Below the pieces are notes generated by a model. The model ran no database searches, was not told the origin of the DNA, and saw nothing but the letters and a program-made list of their open reading frames with translations. A stretch of DNA of 45,198 nucleotides, from the NCBI GenBank assembly GCA_016929805.1, contig JAFGIB010000198.1:1-45198 (forward strand). Reading direction: 5' to 3'. This DNA is from Deltaproteobacteria bacterium. GTDB taxonomy: Bacteria; Myxococcota_A; Polyangia; Polyangiales; JAFGIB01. Numbering within the stretch: the first letter of the stretch is position 1; every line of letters begins with the position of its first letter. Below, one piece after another: positions 16,285-24,963 of this stretch. A program made the translations under genes and the position numbers.

Positions 16285-19017
16285 ATGGAAAGCCATCAGC
16301 CACCTAAAGCGCGCGAGGTCGAACAAGAAGAGGATGGGGCGTTCAAGGGAAACCTCGGAAGAACGCAAACCGATCATGTACTCGTCACCGCGGCGGACGG
16401 CTCCGTCCGACCGATCGAGGTGTATCGAGTCGTCAACGTCGCGACTCACCCCGAGCTCAAAGATCGCGTTTTTAGCGGCGCTCTTCACCGCTTGCAAGAC
16501 GGTCGCGAGCTCGCTCTTTGCTTCGTCTACCACGACCCGAAGGCGCAAAAATTCGCCCTGGTGATTCCCGAGGTGTTGACTCACCTGGAGCTTAAAGAAC
16601 GCGCCAAGCTGATCAACGCTTTGTCCGAAGATAGCTCGCACCAGGTGCCGAGCTACGTTCGCGAATGCACAACCATAATCGGAATCGTAGCGCTCGAGAT
16701 TTATTTAGCGGATAGGCTCCTACCGAGCAATAGCGATCTCTCTAAACTTTCCGCTAAGCAAAAAGAGAGACACCTCAAGGATGTGGAAAGAGAATTGACC
16801 CGCCGCAACCGAGCTCTCTGCGAAGGAGAAAGGCGCCTGGCAACAACGACTAGAACCATCGAGGCGAGGGAGAAGAGTATATTAAGCCGCGAGCAACAAC
16901 TCGAGGTTAGAAAGCGCGATCTCTCGCGGCGCGAACAACGACTCGAAGAGCAACTCGGTCGATTGGCCCGCGAGACTTCCTATCATCCGTCGGTTTCGGA
17001 CGGCGAGTGGCGAGAGATCTCATCGTTCCCTCCGCCATCGATAGAAGTCAAACGCGTACAACTGGAGGAGTTCGCAAACGGCGCGGCGGAAAGCTCCTTG
17101 GAACGGATTGTGCGAGACGGCGAGTACGTTGAGATCGATTCGCCGCAAGAGCCGGCGAGAGAGCAAGAACGCAACACGAATCGTGCTAGAAGTCGCACCA
17201 GCGGTCCGCCCCCGCTCAGATTGAGAGCGGGGGTTTCGCCGCCTCCTCTGACGCGACGCGGCGATTCCGATCGCGCGTATGAATACTCCGACGGTCGGCT
17301 GATATCAGAGGTACCGGCGCCGAGCGCGAGCGATGTCGCTCCGCCCCCACTTCCGGTTTCGCTAAGCAAAGAAAGCCGGACTCGCACCGTACGAGATTCG
17401 GATCTTATAACAGTTAATAAACCCGAGGTTGAGCCGCCGCCGCACTTTCTCGCCTCCGAGGATCTTCAGATCGCAATCGTACTGGATAAACATCTATGGC
17501 TCTTTGTCCGCGTGGAGGATGTGCATATCTACAGTTACCGTCGCAGCTTAGACTTGTTGATTCAATACTGCGAATATCACAACTACCCGATGGTCTTTTT
17601 AAGCCTCGTCACCGAGCGTAAAGAAGAATTTTGGATACGCCGAGCCCTGCTTGATCCCTATCGCGAAAAAGACCGCGAGATCGTCGAAGAATTAGCGCGC
17701 TCGTTCTCCGCTCATGTGGTTCTCTATGTGGGAGGCGAATACCTGCAGACCATAAAGGTCGCCTCGCCGCGCGAAACCATCGCCGAGGAAATCCTGCGAC
17801 GCTCGTCTGTACAAAGCGAACCGGCCGAAAGCAATATCTCTTCTGCCGATGCCCGCGAGCTCGCCTTTGAAGAGCCGCCGCCGGTCTATTCGGAAGATCT
17901 TCCTTTTTACCGCCGGCGTCGCGCAAACACCTCGCTCGCGCAGGTCGCAACAGCGGTTGAGCAACTCAGCGTCTGGATGCAGCCCGATAAGATGCGCCAA
18001 GCACTCTTTACTTACAGTATTCCCCGGCAGTCGATCGACTCCTCGGCGAAACGGCTGCTTAGCGAAGCGATTAAGTTCGGCATCGCGTTACCCGAAGAAT
18101 TGCGAAACCAAGCCGTCGCGTTGGGCCTAGCGACCAGTGAAGCCGAGCTGATAGATAAACAAATTCACCATTTTACCGCGAGACTCGAGGAAACCGGCGC
18201 GGAATTCGGCCGAGAAGCCATCGCCAAAAACTGGCGGGAGCTGCTCGATGCCGCCGATCGACTCGAGCTCGAGGTCGATGAAGCGATACGCCGTATAGCC
18301 ATAAGAAGTCGACTTCCCGCAAGCGCGACAACAGCCGATGTCGCACGATATTACTCTCTATCGACAGAGCAATTACTCAACCGACTTAAACAGACGGAAA
18401 TCGACTTAGAGGTTGTCAGGGAGTTATGCCGCCGAAGGGATGCTACGGTGCTTTCGGAAGTTTTTGCATTGTTTCGCCGGATGAGGTCTGACGACCTTTT
18501 TCGCGTAATGGCTCATATCGTCCAATTCGGACACGGCGCGATCGACGCGTTATTAGACGCTCTTTCGTCTGACCTCGTCGATCTTCGCCACGGAGCCACG
18601 CTGGCGTTGGGCAGAATCAAGTCGCAAAGCGCGATAGATCCGCTGATCAGACAGCTTCAAAGCGAAAAAACCAATATCTGGAGCGAGATCGCGCGATCGA
18701 TTGGCGACTATGGAAAGGAAATTCTCAAACCTTTAAGCCATGCACTTCAGATTTCAGAGGGCGCTGATCAGAGATTTGTTTTGACGTTAGCTCATTTGGC
18801 AAATAACGGATGTTCGCAACAGATTGGAAAGCTGGAAAAAGACGCAAACGGCAGAATTGCGTCGGCAGCGCGTAAAGCGACGGCGCAGTATTCTCGCGTT
18901 AAGTGGGAAGACCAATCGATTCGAGAGAATCGGCCGTTGAATAATCCAAGCCAAACGCTCAGGTCTTCGCAGCTTTTCTTCGCGGAGCTGGCCGAGATAG
19001 AACGTAAGCGAAAATAA
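16285..19017 (+). CDS. Coiled-coil / HEAT-repeat scaffold protein
   Basis: Start chosen at the ATG at 16285, preceded by an AGAAAG site; a TTG seven codons upstream (16264) is the alternative. The protein has about 910 residues in blocks. First is a compact N-terminal domain (FKGNLGRTQTDHVLVTA to about residue 145). A long charged coiled coil rich in Arg/Glu (about 16740-16990) follows, then a Pro/Ser-rich linker (about 17170-17400). A mixed alpha/beta domain (17450-17810) contains VLDKHLWLFVRVEDVHIYSY and VVLYVGGEYL. The C-terminal helical region includes HEAT-type repeats (DALLDALSSDLVDLRHGATL, then ALGRIKSQSAIDPLIRQL). No enzyme signature or signal peptide is seen. A cytoplasmic scaffold is the best description; the family was not recognised. 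Confidence 0.6.
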   Translation: MESHQPPKAREVEQEEDGAFKGNLGRTQTDHVLVTAADGSVRPIEVYRVVNVATHPELKDRVFSGALHRLQDGRELALCFVYHDPKAQKFALVIPEVLTHLELKERAKLINALSEDSSHQVPSYVRECTTIIGIVALEIYLADRLLPSNSDLSKLSAKQKERHLKDVERELTRRNRALCEGERRLATTTRTIEAREKSILSREQQLEVRKRDLSRREQRLEEQLGRLARETSYHPSVSDGEWREISSFPPPSIEVKRVQLEEFANGAAESSLERIVRDGEYVEIDSPQEPAREQERNTNRARSRTSGPPPLRLRAGVSPPPLTRRGDSDRAYEYSDGRLISEVPAPSASDVAPPPLPVSLSKESRTRTVRDSDLITVNKPEVEPPPHFLASEDLQIAIVLDKHLWLFVRVEDVHIYSYRRSLDLLIQYCEYHNYPMVFLSLVTERKEEFWIRRALLDPYREKDREIVEELARSFSAHVVLYVGGEYLQTIKVASPRETIAEEILRRSSVQSEPAESNISSADARELAFEEPPPVYSEDLPFYRRRRANTSLAQVATAVEQLSVWMQPDKMRQALFTYSIPRQSIDSSAKRLLSEAIKFGIALPEELRNQAVALGLATSEAELIDKQIHHFTARLEETGAEFGREAIAKNWRELLDAADRLELEVDEAIRRIAIRSRLPASATTADVARYYSLSTEQLLNRLKQTEIDLEVVRELCRRRDATVLSEVFALFRRMRSDDLFRVMAHIVQFGHGAIDALLDALSSDLVDLRHGATLALGRIKSQSAIDPLIRQLQSEKTNIWSEIARSIGDYGKEILKPLSHALQISEGADQRFVLTLAHLANNGCSQQIGKLEKDANGRIASAARKATAQYSRVKWEDQSIRENRPLNNPSQTLRSSQLFFAELAEIERKRK

Positions 19018-19235
19018 CGCTTACCGTAGCCAGAGATATCGCGCTATACCATTTTTCTGACTTGTGATACAAAACGGCTGCGTTGACTTGACTGGACGTT
19101 ACACAAGTAGTTCTGTAGTGAAGATCAAAGACGCTTTTCCGGATCGAATGCCGCTGCCCGGCGCGTTATCTGCCGGTTGACGGAGCGGAGGCCGGACGAT
19201 TACGGATAAACAGCTCTCAACAGATAGGTAAAAGA

Positions 19236-19973
19236 ATGCGCATCGGTGTTTTTAGTGATGTACACGCCAATCTCGAAGCGTTACTAGCGGTACGGGAAGC
19301 GTTTCGTTATGAAGCCGTTCAAAAACTGTACTGCTTGGGGGATGTCGTCGGTTACGGCGCCAATCCGAACGAGTGCGCTGATATCGTGAAAAGCATGGCC
19401 GAAATCACTATTCTCGGAAATCACGACGCGGCGGTCGCCGGAAGTATGGATTATTCTTACTACTACGAAGCGGCGCGCCAGGTATTGGATGCACACGCGG
19501 CTCAATTGTCAAAACAGAACATCAAGTGGCTTCGTGCGCTTCCCTATAAAGAGCGACTAAAAGAGATCGGCGTATTGCTGTGCCACGGATCGCCGGTTCG
19601 CACCGAGGAATTCGACTATGTGTTCACGCCCGAGCAGGCGGAGGAGTGCCTCGCGATCTACGATACGTTGGAGAACTTGACGTTGATTGGGCACTCGCAT
19701 CTGTGTAAAGTTTTCGCGTTGTCTCGAACCGCCGTCATCGAGCTGCCGCCGAAAAGTTTTCGATTAGAGCGAGACTACCGTTATATCGTCAGCGTCGGTT
19801 CGGTCGGACAACCGCGGGATTACGACAACCGAGCGAGTTATACGATTTACGATTCGGAGACGCGAGAGTTTGAGTTCAAACGAATTGAATATGACATCGA
19901 GTTAGCCGCGCAGCGGATTTTTGACAGTGCGCTCGAACGTAACTTCGGCCATCGTCTGTTTATCGGAGTGTAA
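19236..19973 (+). CDS. Metallophosphoesterase (YfcE/ApaH-like)
   Basis: A 245-residue calcineurin-like phosphoesterase with the five classical dimetal motifs in order: GVFSDVHANLEA (D8, H10), YCLGDVVGYG, ILGNHDAAVAG, VLLCHGSP and TLIGHSHLCKVF. The N-terminal SDVHANLEAL and the short length place it with the UPF0025/diadenosine-polyphosphatase-like branch, whose members act on nucleotides, phosphodiesters or phosphoproteins. The true substrate is unknown. A modest ribosome site (AGATAGGT) precedes the ATG. The gene converges on the LuxC-type gene with only 2 bp between stop codons. Given the kinases and PP2C phosphatase in this window, a protein-phosphatase role is possible but not indicated by sequence. 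Confidence 0.9.
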   Translation: MRIGVFSDVHANLEALLAVREAFRYEAVQKLYCLGDVVGYGANPNECADIVKSMAEITILGNHDAAVAGSMDYSYYYEAARQVLDAHAAQLSKQNIKWLRALPYKERLKEIGVLLCHGSPVRTEEFDYVFTPEQAEECLAIYDTLENLTLIGHSHLCKVFALSRTAVIELPPKSFRLERDYRYIVSVGSVGQPRDYDNRASYTIYDSETREFEFKRIEYDIELAAQRIFDSALERNFGHRLFIGV

Positions 19974-19975
19974 TA

Positions 19976-21232
19976 TTAATATACGATCCATCGAAGTAGC
20001 TCGCGTAAGTCGTTCTGACCATCAGCGAAGACGCTGAATGCTGGTTTTTGCATCACGCCGACGTTGCTGATTCGAGGAGCCAAAGGCGGTTTCAAAACGC
20101 GGGCCGTACGCTCCCTGTCTAGATCTGAGCCGGCTACTGCGAGGGCCTTTAGGTGAACCGCGAAAAGCGAAAGCCGATCCGCCAGCGAGCCGAGGTCGTC
20201 GTACCGATAAACTCCGACGTTGCGGAAACCTGGACTCGGGCGCAACGGCTCGGACCCTTCGTACGACACGGCAAAACACTTCTCTTCGTGAAGGCATCCC
20301 CTGACCCTCGCAACGGCGCGCCACTGCATCTGAGCGGCCGCGTCAGCCGCGGGAACGTTTCCTCTTGGTAACGTTATCGACAACGGTTTCAGTCCTTGAT
20401 AAGCGAGCAGCCGGGCGAACTCAGTACCATCCACGGCTCCGCCCCCCTCGACGCAGACGACATGCGGAGAGAGGCAACCGCGCTGATCGTAGGCCGCCGT
20501 GTCGAGCGCAACTAGCTCGGCGATCTCGCTCGCTCTTTTCCTACTGGTGAGCGCCGACGCGGGGATCGAAACCGCACCCAATCCGTGCCCGTGAATCAAA
20601 AGACGCGTTAAAGGAGGAACAACTTTACGAATCGCTTGTACCGTATCGTCGCCGCCAAAAAGCGAAACGACCTCGGCTTTCGCGAACAGGGCAGCCAGTA
20701 GGTCCGCGTTCTCTCTGCGGAATCGCACCAACCTATAACAAGAGCCTATAGCTTGGTCCACCCGGTCCAGCGCGCTCTTAAAATACCGCGGAAATACGTC
20801 ATCGCTCGACGAAACCTTGGCGAAAACCGGCGAGCCTACCAGTAACGGCAACGCCACCGCGCGAAATCCAGCGGTAAACACGTTGCCGGCCAACACGGTT
20901 ACCACAAGACGGGCCGGAACGGCGATTCGTCGCTCGCTCTCATTCGCGACGGACGCGACGCAACCGATTAACGAGCCCGCAGTGATTTCGGCAAAGGTCG
21001 CCTTCAACGCCCAGTCGATCATCTCTCGGGACAGACCGCTGCTCGCAATCAAAGCCTGGCGCAGCTTTCGGCCGATAGTCGAATTCTGATCTAATAAAAC
21101 CAAAACCGCTTGATGAATCGACTTGGCGACTTGCTCTACCCCGCGTTGCCGCAACGTTTGCGATCCGCGTTCTACCAGATCTTCGGAGACCCTTTTGATC
21201 TCATCGGGTGTGGGTCGGTCGATATCGGTCAC
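19976..21232 (-). CDS. LuxC-type acyl-CoA/acyl-protein reductase
   Basis: A 418-residue member of the aldehyde-dehydrogenase-fold LuxC family, which reduces acyl-CoA or acyl thioesters to fatty aldehyde with NADPH. Visible features are VVTVLAGNVFTAGFRAV (110-126, the nucleotide-binding entry typical of LuxC, in place of the ALDH PWN motif), LVGSPVFAKVSSSD (131-144) and VVSLFGGDDTVQAI. The active-site loop YDQRGCLSPHVV contains the nucleophile C253. No luxD/luxE-like acyl-transferase or synthetase gene adjoins it, so a bioluminescence role is unlikely. Lipid or aldehyde metabolism, or an acyl-CoA reductase acting in development, is more plausible. It converges on the metallophosphoesterase gene. 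A family A element lies 108 bp upstream of the start. Confidence 0.85.
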   Translation of the reverse strand: MTDIDRPTPDEIKRVSEDLVERGSQTLRQRGVEQVAKSIHQAVLVLLDQNSTIGRKLRQALIASSGLSREMIDWALKATFAEITAGSLIGCVASVANESERRIAVPARLVVTVLAGNVFTAGFRAVALPLLVGSPVFAKVSSSDDVFPRYFKSALDRVDQAIGSCYRLVRFRRENADLLAALFAKAEVVSLFGGDDTVQAIRKVVPPLTRLLIHGHGLGAVSIPASALTSRKRASEIAELVALDTAAYDQRGCLSPHVVCVEGGGAVDGTEFARLLAYQGLKPLSITLPRGNVPAADAAAQMQWRAVARVRGCLHEEKCFAVSYEGSEPLRPSPGFRNVGVYRYDDLGSLADRLSLFAVHLKALAVAGSDLDRERTARVLKPPLAPRISNVGVMQKPAFSVFADGQNDLRELLRWIVY

Positions 21233-21340
21233 AAAGCGGCTCCTCGCTTCATCATAATCGGTATTGTTTGTCGGCGCATCGATCTCGAGCGAGTTAGCGC
21301 ATTTGTACCGGTCCTTCGAACCGCTCGCGCCGGCGAGGAA

Positions 21341-21502
21341 GAGCCCGTCTCATAAATCCTACCGAAGTATTTCGGAGCGTGACGGTCCAAGGTGCAAAGT
21401 GCCGCGACGAAGGACGAGCAGCGCTATTTCGACGAGTGAGCGACGCCGCAGATTGGGCCGTCCCGCCCGAAAGACGAGCGGAGTCATTTATGAGACAGGC
21501 TC
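21341..21502. mobile_element. Family A MITE-like element, 162 bp
   Basis: The ends GAGCCCGTCTCATAAAT (21341-21357) and ATTTATGAGACAGGCTC (21486-21502) are inverted repeats matching at 16 of 17 positions. Flanks are GAA on the left and TAA on the right, a one-base-different TNA-type trinucleotide. The interior is, in reverse orientation, a clear homologue of the 162-bp element at 29105 (shared CGAAATAGCGCTGCT, GGACGG..CTGCGGCGTCGCT, CTTGGACC, GCTCCGAAATACT). There is no open reading frame of note. It is the main feature of the 477-bp gap 21233-21709. Confidence 0.85.
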
Positions 21503-21709
21503 TAATAAAAAAACACCCGCTTCAGCCGTTAAGTCCCTGCGTGAAATGAGGTGCTTTGTCGCGCGGCCTGGCGAGAAAAAAATAACAGAAGCCGGCGGCG
21601 CGCTTTAATGGAAGAGATTCTCGACTCGAGACACCGAAGCTTTTAGACTATTCGAGCTATTGCGAAAAGAGTTTTATTTAACAAGGGAGATCAGTTTCGA
21701 GGGTGTTCG

Positions 21710-22339
21710 ATGAAGCAACCTCTTATCGTTAACATGTTGTTCGCAACTCTGGCCGGGCTCAGCTTTGCGTGCGGCCACGCCAAAAATAACGGTGTTAAAT
21801 TAGAAAAAAAAATCTCTAAGCCCGCGACCGAAAAGAGATCCGAAGTCGTCAAGTACCACGCCACTACGGTAGAGGCTTTTTGTAAGCCGGGAGAAAAAGA
21901 GAGATGTAACGCGTTGGATGACGACTGCGACGGAGCGATCGATGAGGGATGCGGATACCAAAGCGGCCTATTACAAATAACCCTGGGGTGGGACAGCGGC
22001 GCGGACATCGATCTGTATGTAACCGACCCCACGGGCGAGACACTCTGCTTTCGAAAAAACGAGAGAGATTCCCCCTCCGGGGGTCACATGGATATCGATT
22101 CGCGCGGCGATTGCCGTAAACAACAAAAAGTCAATCGCGTTGAAAACATTTTTTGGACGGGGTCGAGCCCGCCCAAAGGGAACTATCAGGTGGAGCTACA
22201 CTACTTTAGTCCCTGCGGTCTAAACCAAGAGACGAACGCGACGGTTTCGATCTCGGTTTCAGGACGGATCCTGGGAGTATTCAAACGACGCCTTAATCCG
22301 GAAGAACGGATTCATCTCTTAACCTTTTCGCTTTATTAG
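21710..22339 (+). CDS. Lipoprotein with MopE-type Cys/Asp motif and DUF2135-like domain
   Basis: Begins with a type II signal peptide (LFATLAGLSFAC, lipobox C21), so it is likely lipid-anchored. Residues 66-81 are CNALDDDCDGAIDEGC, the acidic metal-binding motif first known from MopE and widespread in myxobacterial surface proteins; it probably binds Ca2+ or Cu. From about 88 to the end is a beta-sandwich resembling DUF2135/YfaP domains: LQITLGWDSGADIDLYVTDP, FRKNERDSPSGGHMDIDSRG, then KGNYQVELHYFSPCG. Such domains are often attached to surface proteins. The stop codon overlaps that of the convergent flippase-like gene by 4 bp. Function unknown beyond surface or periplasmic location. Confidence 0.75.
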   Translation: MKQPLIVNMLFATLAGLSFACGHAKNNGVKLEKKISKPATEKRSEVVKYHATTVEAFCKPGEKERCNALDDDCDGAIDEGCGYQSGLLQITLGWDSGADIDLYVTDPTGETLCFRKNERDSPSGGHMDIDSRGDCRKQQKVNRVENIFWTGSSPPKGNYQVELHYFSPCGLNQETNATVSISVSGRILGVFKRRLNPEERIHLLTFSLY

Positions 22340-23403
22340 AATCTCCTTTTGACCGCATCTATCTGCTGCTTGCCGCGCCATACCAGCCCGATGATTCCTA
22401 GTCCGAGCGTCGAGGCGACCATTACGCCCAAGTTGATCAGCGATAAAAGCACTGCCTTCTCCATGGTCGCCCCCTCGGATCCGAGAACCTGAGCGAAAAC
22501 AACCTCGCGCACCCCGAGGCCTGAAAAGGTTATCGGAAGCAAAGAGCTTAGAGCGGCGAGCGAAGCCGCCGTCGTCTGTACCGCGCGCGACAGTTGACAA
22601 CCTATCCCTTGAGACAACTGCCATAGGGTGGCGAAATAACCGGTCCAGGCAATCGTCGACCATAGTAATGCTTCAAGCAACCGCGTTGGCCGAATGAGGA
22701 AAGTAGCCCCGCCCATCAATTCTCGGATTTCCTTGACGAATCGACCGATGATCTTTTTATGTTCGATCGCGGAAAGTCGCTCGTTCATCCAGAGCCGCGC
22801 GCCTTGAGGCATCAAAGCATACTTCACCTCGATCAACGCGAGAACGCCGCAAGCGGCACAAACCGCTAAAAATCCTCCCGCCAACCACGCGGCCGTATGG
22901 TTCCCGGCCACCGAAGCTCCGAGCACAGCCGCCAAGGATAATAGGATAAATACGTCAAGTAATCGATCGAATACACACGAAGACATGGCGCGGCCGACCG
23001 ATATCGACCGCTCGACCAACGCCTCGGCGCGATAGAACTCGCCCAAATGTCCCAGCGTAACCTGGCCGTAAAATTGACCGTTGAGATAGGCAGCAATAGC
23101 GACCGAAGTCGGAATTGCAATCGCTTGAGCGGACAGCATTCGTCGCCAGCGAATGGCTTTGATTAGTACGTTAATGCTAAAACAGGCGAAAGCAAAAGCC
23201 AGCGACCGCCACGAAATGGCTTTCAACGAATCCAACATTATGCGGTAATCTACCCGAGACAACACCCAACCGAGCAGCACGAGCCCGACAACCGGAGTAT
23301 AGAGACGCCAGCGCGAGGGCCTGTTCTTGTGAAACGAGCTTTTTACTTGATCTTCCGTCGGATTATTCTCAACTAGTTGCGGCGAAACGCCTTGAACTGT
23401 CAT
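22336..23403 (-). CDS. Flippase-like membrane protein (lysylphosphatidylglycerol synthase TM family)
   Basis: A 355-residue integral membrane protein of the UPF0104/LPG_synthase_TM superfamily. About seven to eight hydrophobic segments are visible, including LYTPVVGLVLLGWVLSRVDY, WRSLAFAFACFSINVLIKAI and VFILLSLAAVLGASVAGNHT. Near the end come SLAALSSLLPITFSGLGVRE and LINLGVMVASTLGLGIIGLV. The family signatures YLNGQFYGQVTLGHLGEFYRAE and LPITFSGLGVREVVF are present. There is no lysyltransferase domain, so this is the transmembrane part only, as in AglD-like and flippase-like proteins proposed to move or modify polyprenyl-linked lipids. Substrate unknown. Family B element and a tRNA gene lie upstream. 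Confidence 0.85.
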   Translation of the reverse strand: MTVQGVSPQLVENNPTEDQVKSSFHKNRPSRWRLYTPVVGLVLLGWVLSRVDYRIMLDSLKAISWRSLAFAFACFSINVLIKAIRWRRMLSAQAIAIPTSVAIAAYLNGQFYGQVTLGHLGEFYRAEALVERSISVGRAMSSCVFDRLLDVFILLSLAAVLGASVAGNHTAAWLAGGFLAVCAACGVLALIEVKYALMPQGARLWMNERLSAIEHKKIIGRFVKEIRELMGGATFLIRPTRLLEALLWSTIAWTGYFATLWQLSQGIGCQLSRAVQTTAASLAALSSLLPITFSGLGVREVVFAQVLGSEGATMEKAVLLSLINLGVMVASTLGLGIIGLVWRGKQQIDAVKRRF

Positions 23404-23467
23404 TCCGAGGAGCCATAGGCCGCGAGAAATCTCCGTTTTAAAACTTGTCGTTTCACTCGAAATGACA

Positions 23468-23603
23468 GTAACCGTTCAGGGGGATAGTGCTGTTTGGCTA
23501 CGACGACGGCCTATTCATCCCGTAACACCGGCACCGGCCCCGTAGGCGCGCTCGGTTTTACGGGCGAATGGGCCGCCGACTTGTTTGACCCCTGAACGCT
23601 TAC
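23468..23603. mobile_element. Family B palindromic element, 136 bp, with 8-bp target duplication
   Basis: The ends GTAACCGTTCAGGGGG and CCCCTGAACGCTTAC are inverted repeats (about 14 of 16 match). The two halves continue as an imperfect palindrome (GGCCTATTCATCCCGTAAC versus the complement of GTTTTACGGGCGAATGGGCC). The element is flanked by perfect direct repeats AAATGACA at 23460-23467 and 23604-23611. This identifies it as an inserted unit. It is shorter than the 180-bp copy at 32675, lacking part of the centre. No coding capacity. Confidence 0.85.
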
Positions 23604-23655
23604 AAATGACATGTTTGCCGCGACCTCTTGAGAAGTTACCTTTACGATACCTTCC

Positions 23656-23730
<75 letters not shown>

Positions 23731-23740
23731 ACGTTGTCTA

Positions 23741-23930
23741 CCTTAACGTTGCAAAAAAATCGTCGGCGTAAAGCGCTTCGCTCGGGAAAAATAGCGCGAA
23801 CTTAGGGAGTGCTCACTTTTTATTGGACCTCACGTGGGGTGAGCTAAGCTGCGGTCCAAAAAAAGTTCCGCGCGCCCTTGTTTCATGGCTTTTTTCGCGT
23901 TTCCGCTCGACGTTTTTTGCAACGATAAGG
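23741..23930. repeat. Family C inverted-repeat element with a nested 76-bp hairpin insert
   Basis: The ends CCTTAACGTTGCAAAAAA and TTTTTTGCAACGATAAGG match at 17 of 18 positions as inverted repeats, flanked by TCTA on both sides (23737-23740 and 23931-23934). Compared with the copy at 3525, an extra 76 bp (about 23805-23880) lies between ACTTA and TTTCATGG. The insert has its own inverted repeats (ACTTTTTATTGGACC against GGTCCAAAAAAAGT; GCTCAC against GTGAGC). It sits between the acidic-protein gene and the tRNA. The stretch 23931-24107 shows nothing else. Confidence 0.75.
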
Positions 23931-24107
23931 TCTATTCAAGACCGAACTTGCTAACCCGAACGAATTTTGGTGTCAAGCGAGCGCATATGAGATCTAGATC
24001 TATCCCAGCCGCGAAATTCCGGCGCGCATTTCGGCATTTTCGTCATCACGACCGAAAAAGACAGCTACGATCGGAGGGCGGCTTGAGGAAAACGGCAAGA
24101 GCAAAAG

Positions 24108-24509
24108 CTAAAAGCTTTCTTCCTCTTCGTCTTCTTTCTCTATCTCTAACTCTTCCGCATCCTCGTCTAAAAGATCTAAGCCCTCGTCGCCATCATCCTC
24201 TTCGTGTTCATCCTCGAGATCCTCATTAGCGTATTTCAGCTCGATCCCGAAATCTGAAAGCTGGCTTTCCAGAAGCTCCATGAACTCTTCCACATCGTCG
24301 CCGGACCATTCCTCCAGCGTCTCGGCAATGAAATCGTAAAAATCGCCGCTATCGATCCGCTGTTCGATCTCCTCTATCTGCTCTTCGTTGAAAGCGTCCA
24401 TCACGTCTTCACGGAGAGTCTCGGTGTCGCCGTCTTCCACCGCACCGGCGGCGGAAAGCCTAATTTGTCGAGCTGCTCGCTTGTCTAGGACAATGTCCAT
24501 GGCAGCCAC
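24108..24509 (-). CDS. Acidic protein, function unknown
   Basis: A 133-residue protein, strongly acidic in its C-terminal third, where runs of Glu/Asp dominate, with no cysteines and no signal peptide. GTG at 24509 is taken as the start because AGGAGG lies a few bases upstream; the ATG at 24500 (MDIVLDKRAARQIRLSAAGA) is too far from that site but gives a similar protein. The middle (NEEQIEEIEQRIDSGDFYDF, then ETLEEWSGDDVEEFMELLES) is amphipathic helical. No family was recognised. Its own promoter region is the 24510-24963 gap. Family C element at its 3' side probably ends its transcript before the tRNA. Confidence 0.65.
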   Translation of the reverse strand: MAAMDIVLDKRAARQIRLSAAGAVEDGDTETLREDVMDAFNEEQIEEIEQRIDSGDFYDFIAETLEEWSGDDVEEFMELLESQLSDFGIELKYANEDLEDEHEEDDGDEGLDLLDEDAEELEIEKEDEEEESF

Positions 24510-24963
24510 AACCTCCTAATAGGATTGAAGCGTATTTCTTAAAACAAAGACTCAGCCGTTATGTCAACAAAATCTGCTAGTTCAACATGTCAACCATCTA
24601 ATTTTTCTCTACAATCGAAATCGTTCCAAACATTACAGGCTGATTTGAGTCGCTAGCTAAAAAATTATCGGGGTTAAAAGAATTTATTCAGGGGGAAAAG
24701 GGTGTTTTTTCCTTCAATTCCGCCTTGTTGATCGTTTCAAGTCCAAGATAGCCTCGCTTCCGGGTCGTATCACCACCGTTTTTGAAAGCTACTGATTCGA
24801 GACCCCAGAGGGCCATTCACAGAAAAGAGCGCGATCGATGTCTCGTCGGTCTCGCAACGGCTCCTAGGCGAAAAGGCAGGGGGGGCTTTCCAGAGGGCGA
24901 AAATTGCGGATAATCATCCGTCGATCTTGACGTAATGGCCAACGAGAGGTTCCAATTATAGAA
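24510..24963. other. 454-bp divergent intergenic region
   Basis: This separates the acidic-protein gene (minus) from the FHA-PP2C operon (plus). Two direct copies of ATGTCAAC (24561-24568 and 24587-24594), 26 bp apart, read TTGACA on the minus strand and could serve as -35 elements or an operator for the acidic-protein gene. No matching -10 is convincing. The rest, including an A/T-rich stretch near 24660-24690, shows no recognisable gene, RNA or repeat. Confidence 0.4.

Noticed and set aside
19976-21232. Bioluminescence lux operon
   Set aside because: Only a LuxC-type reductase is present; no luxAB, luxD or luxE homologue adjoins it.
21264-21608. 114-residue plus-strand frame across the family A element
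   Set aside because: It runs through the inverted-repeat element and both its ends, has no start signal and no domain.
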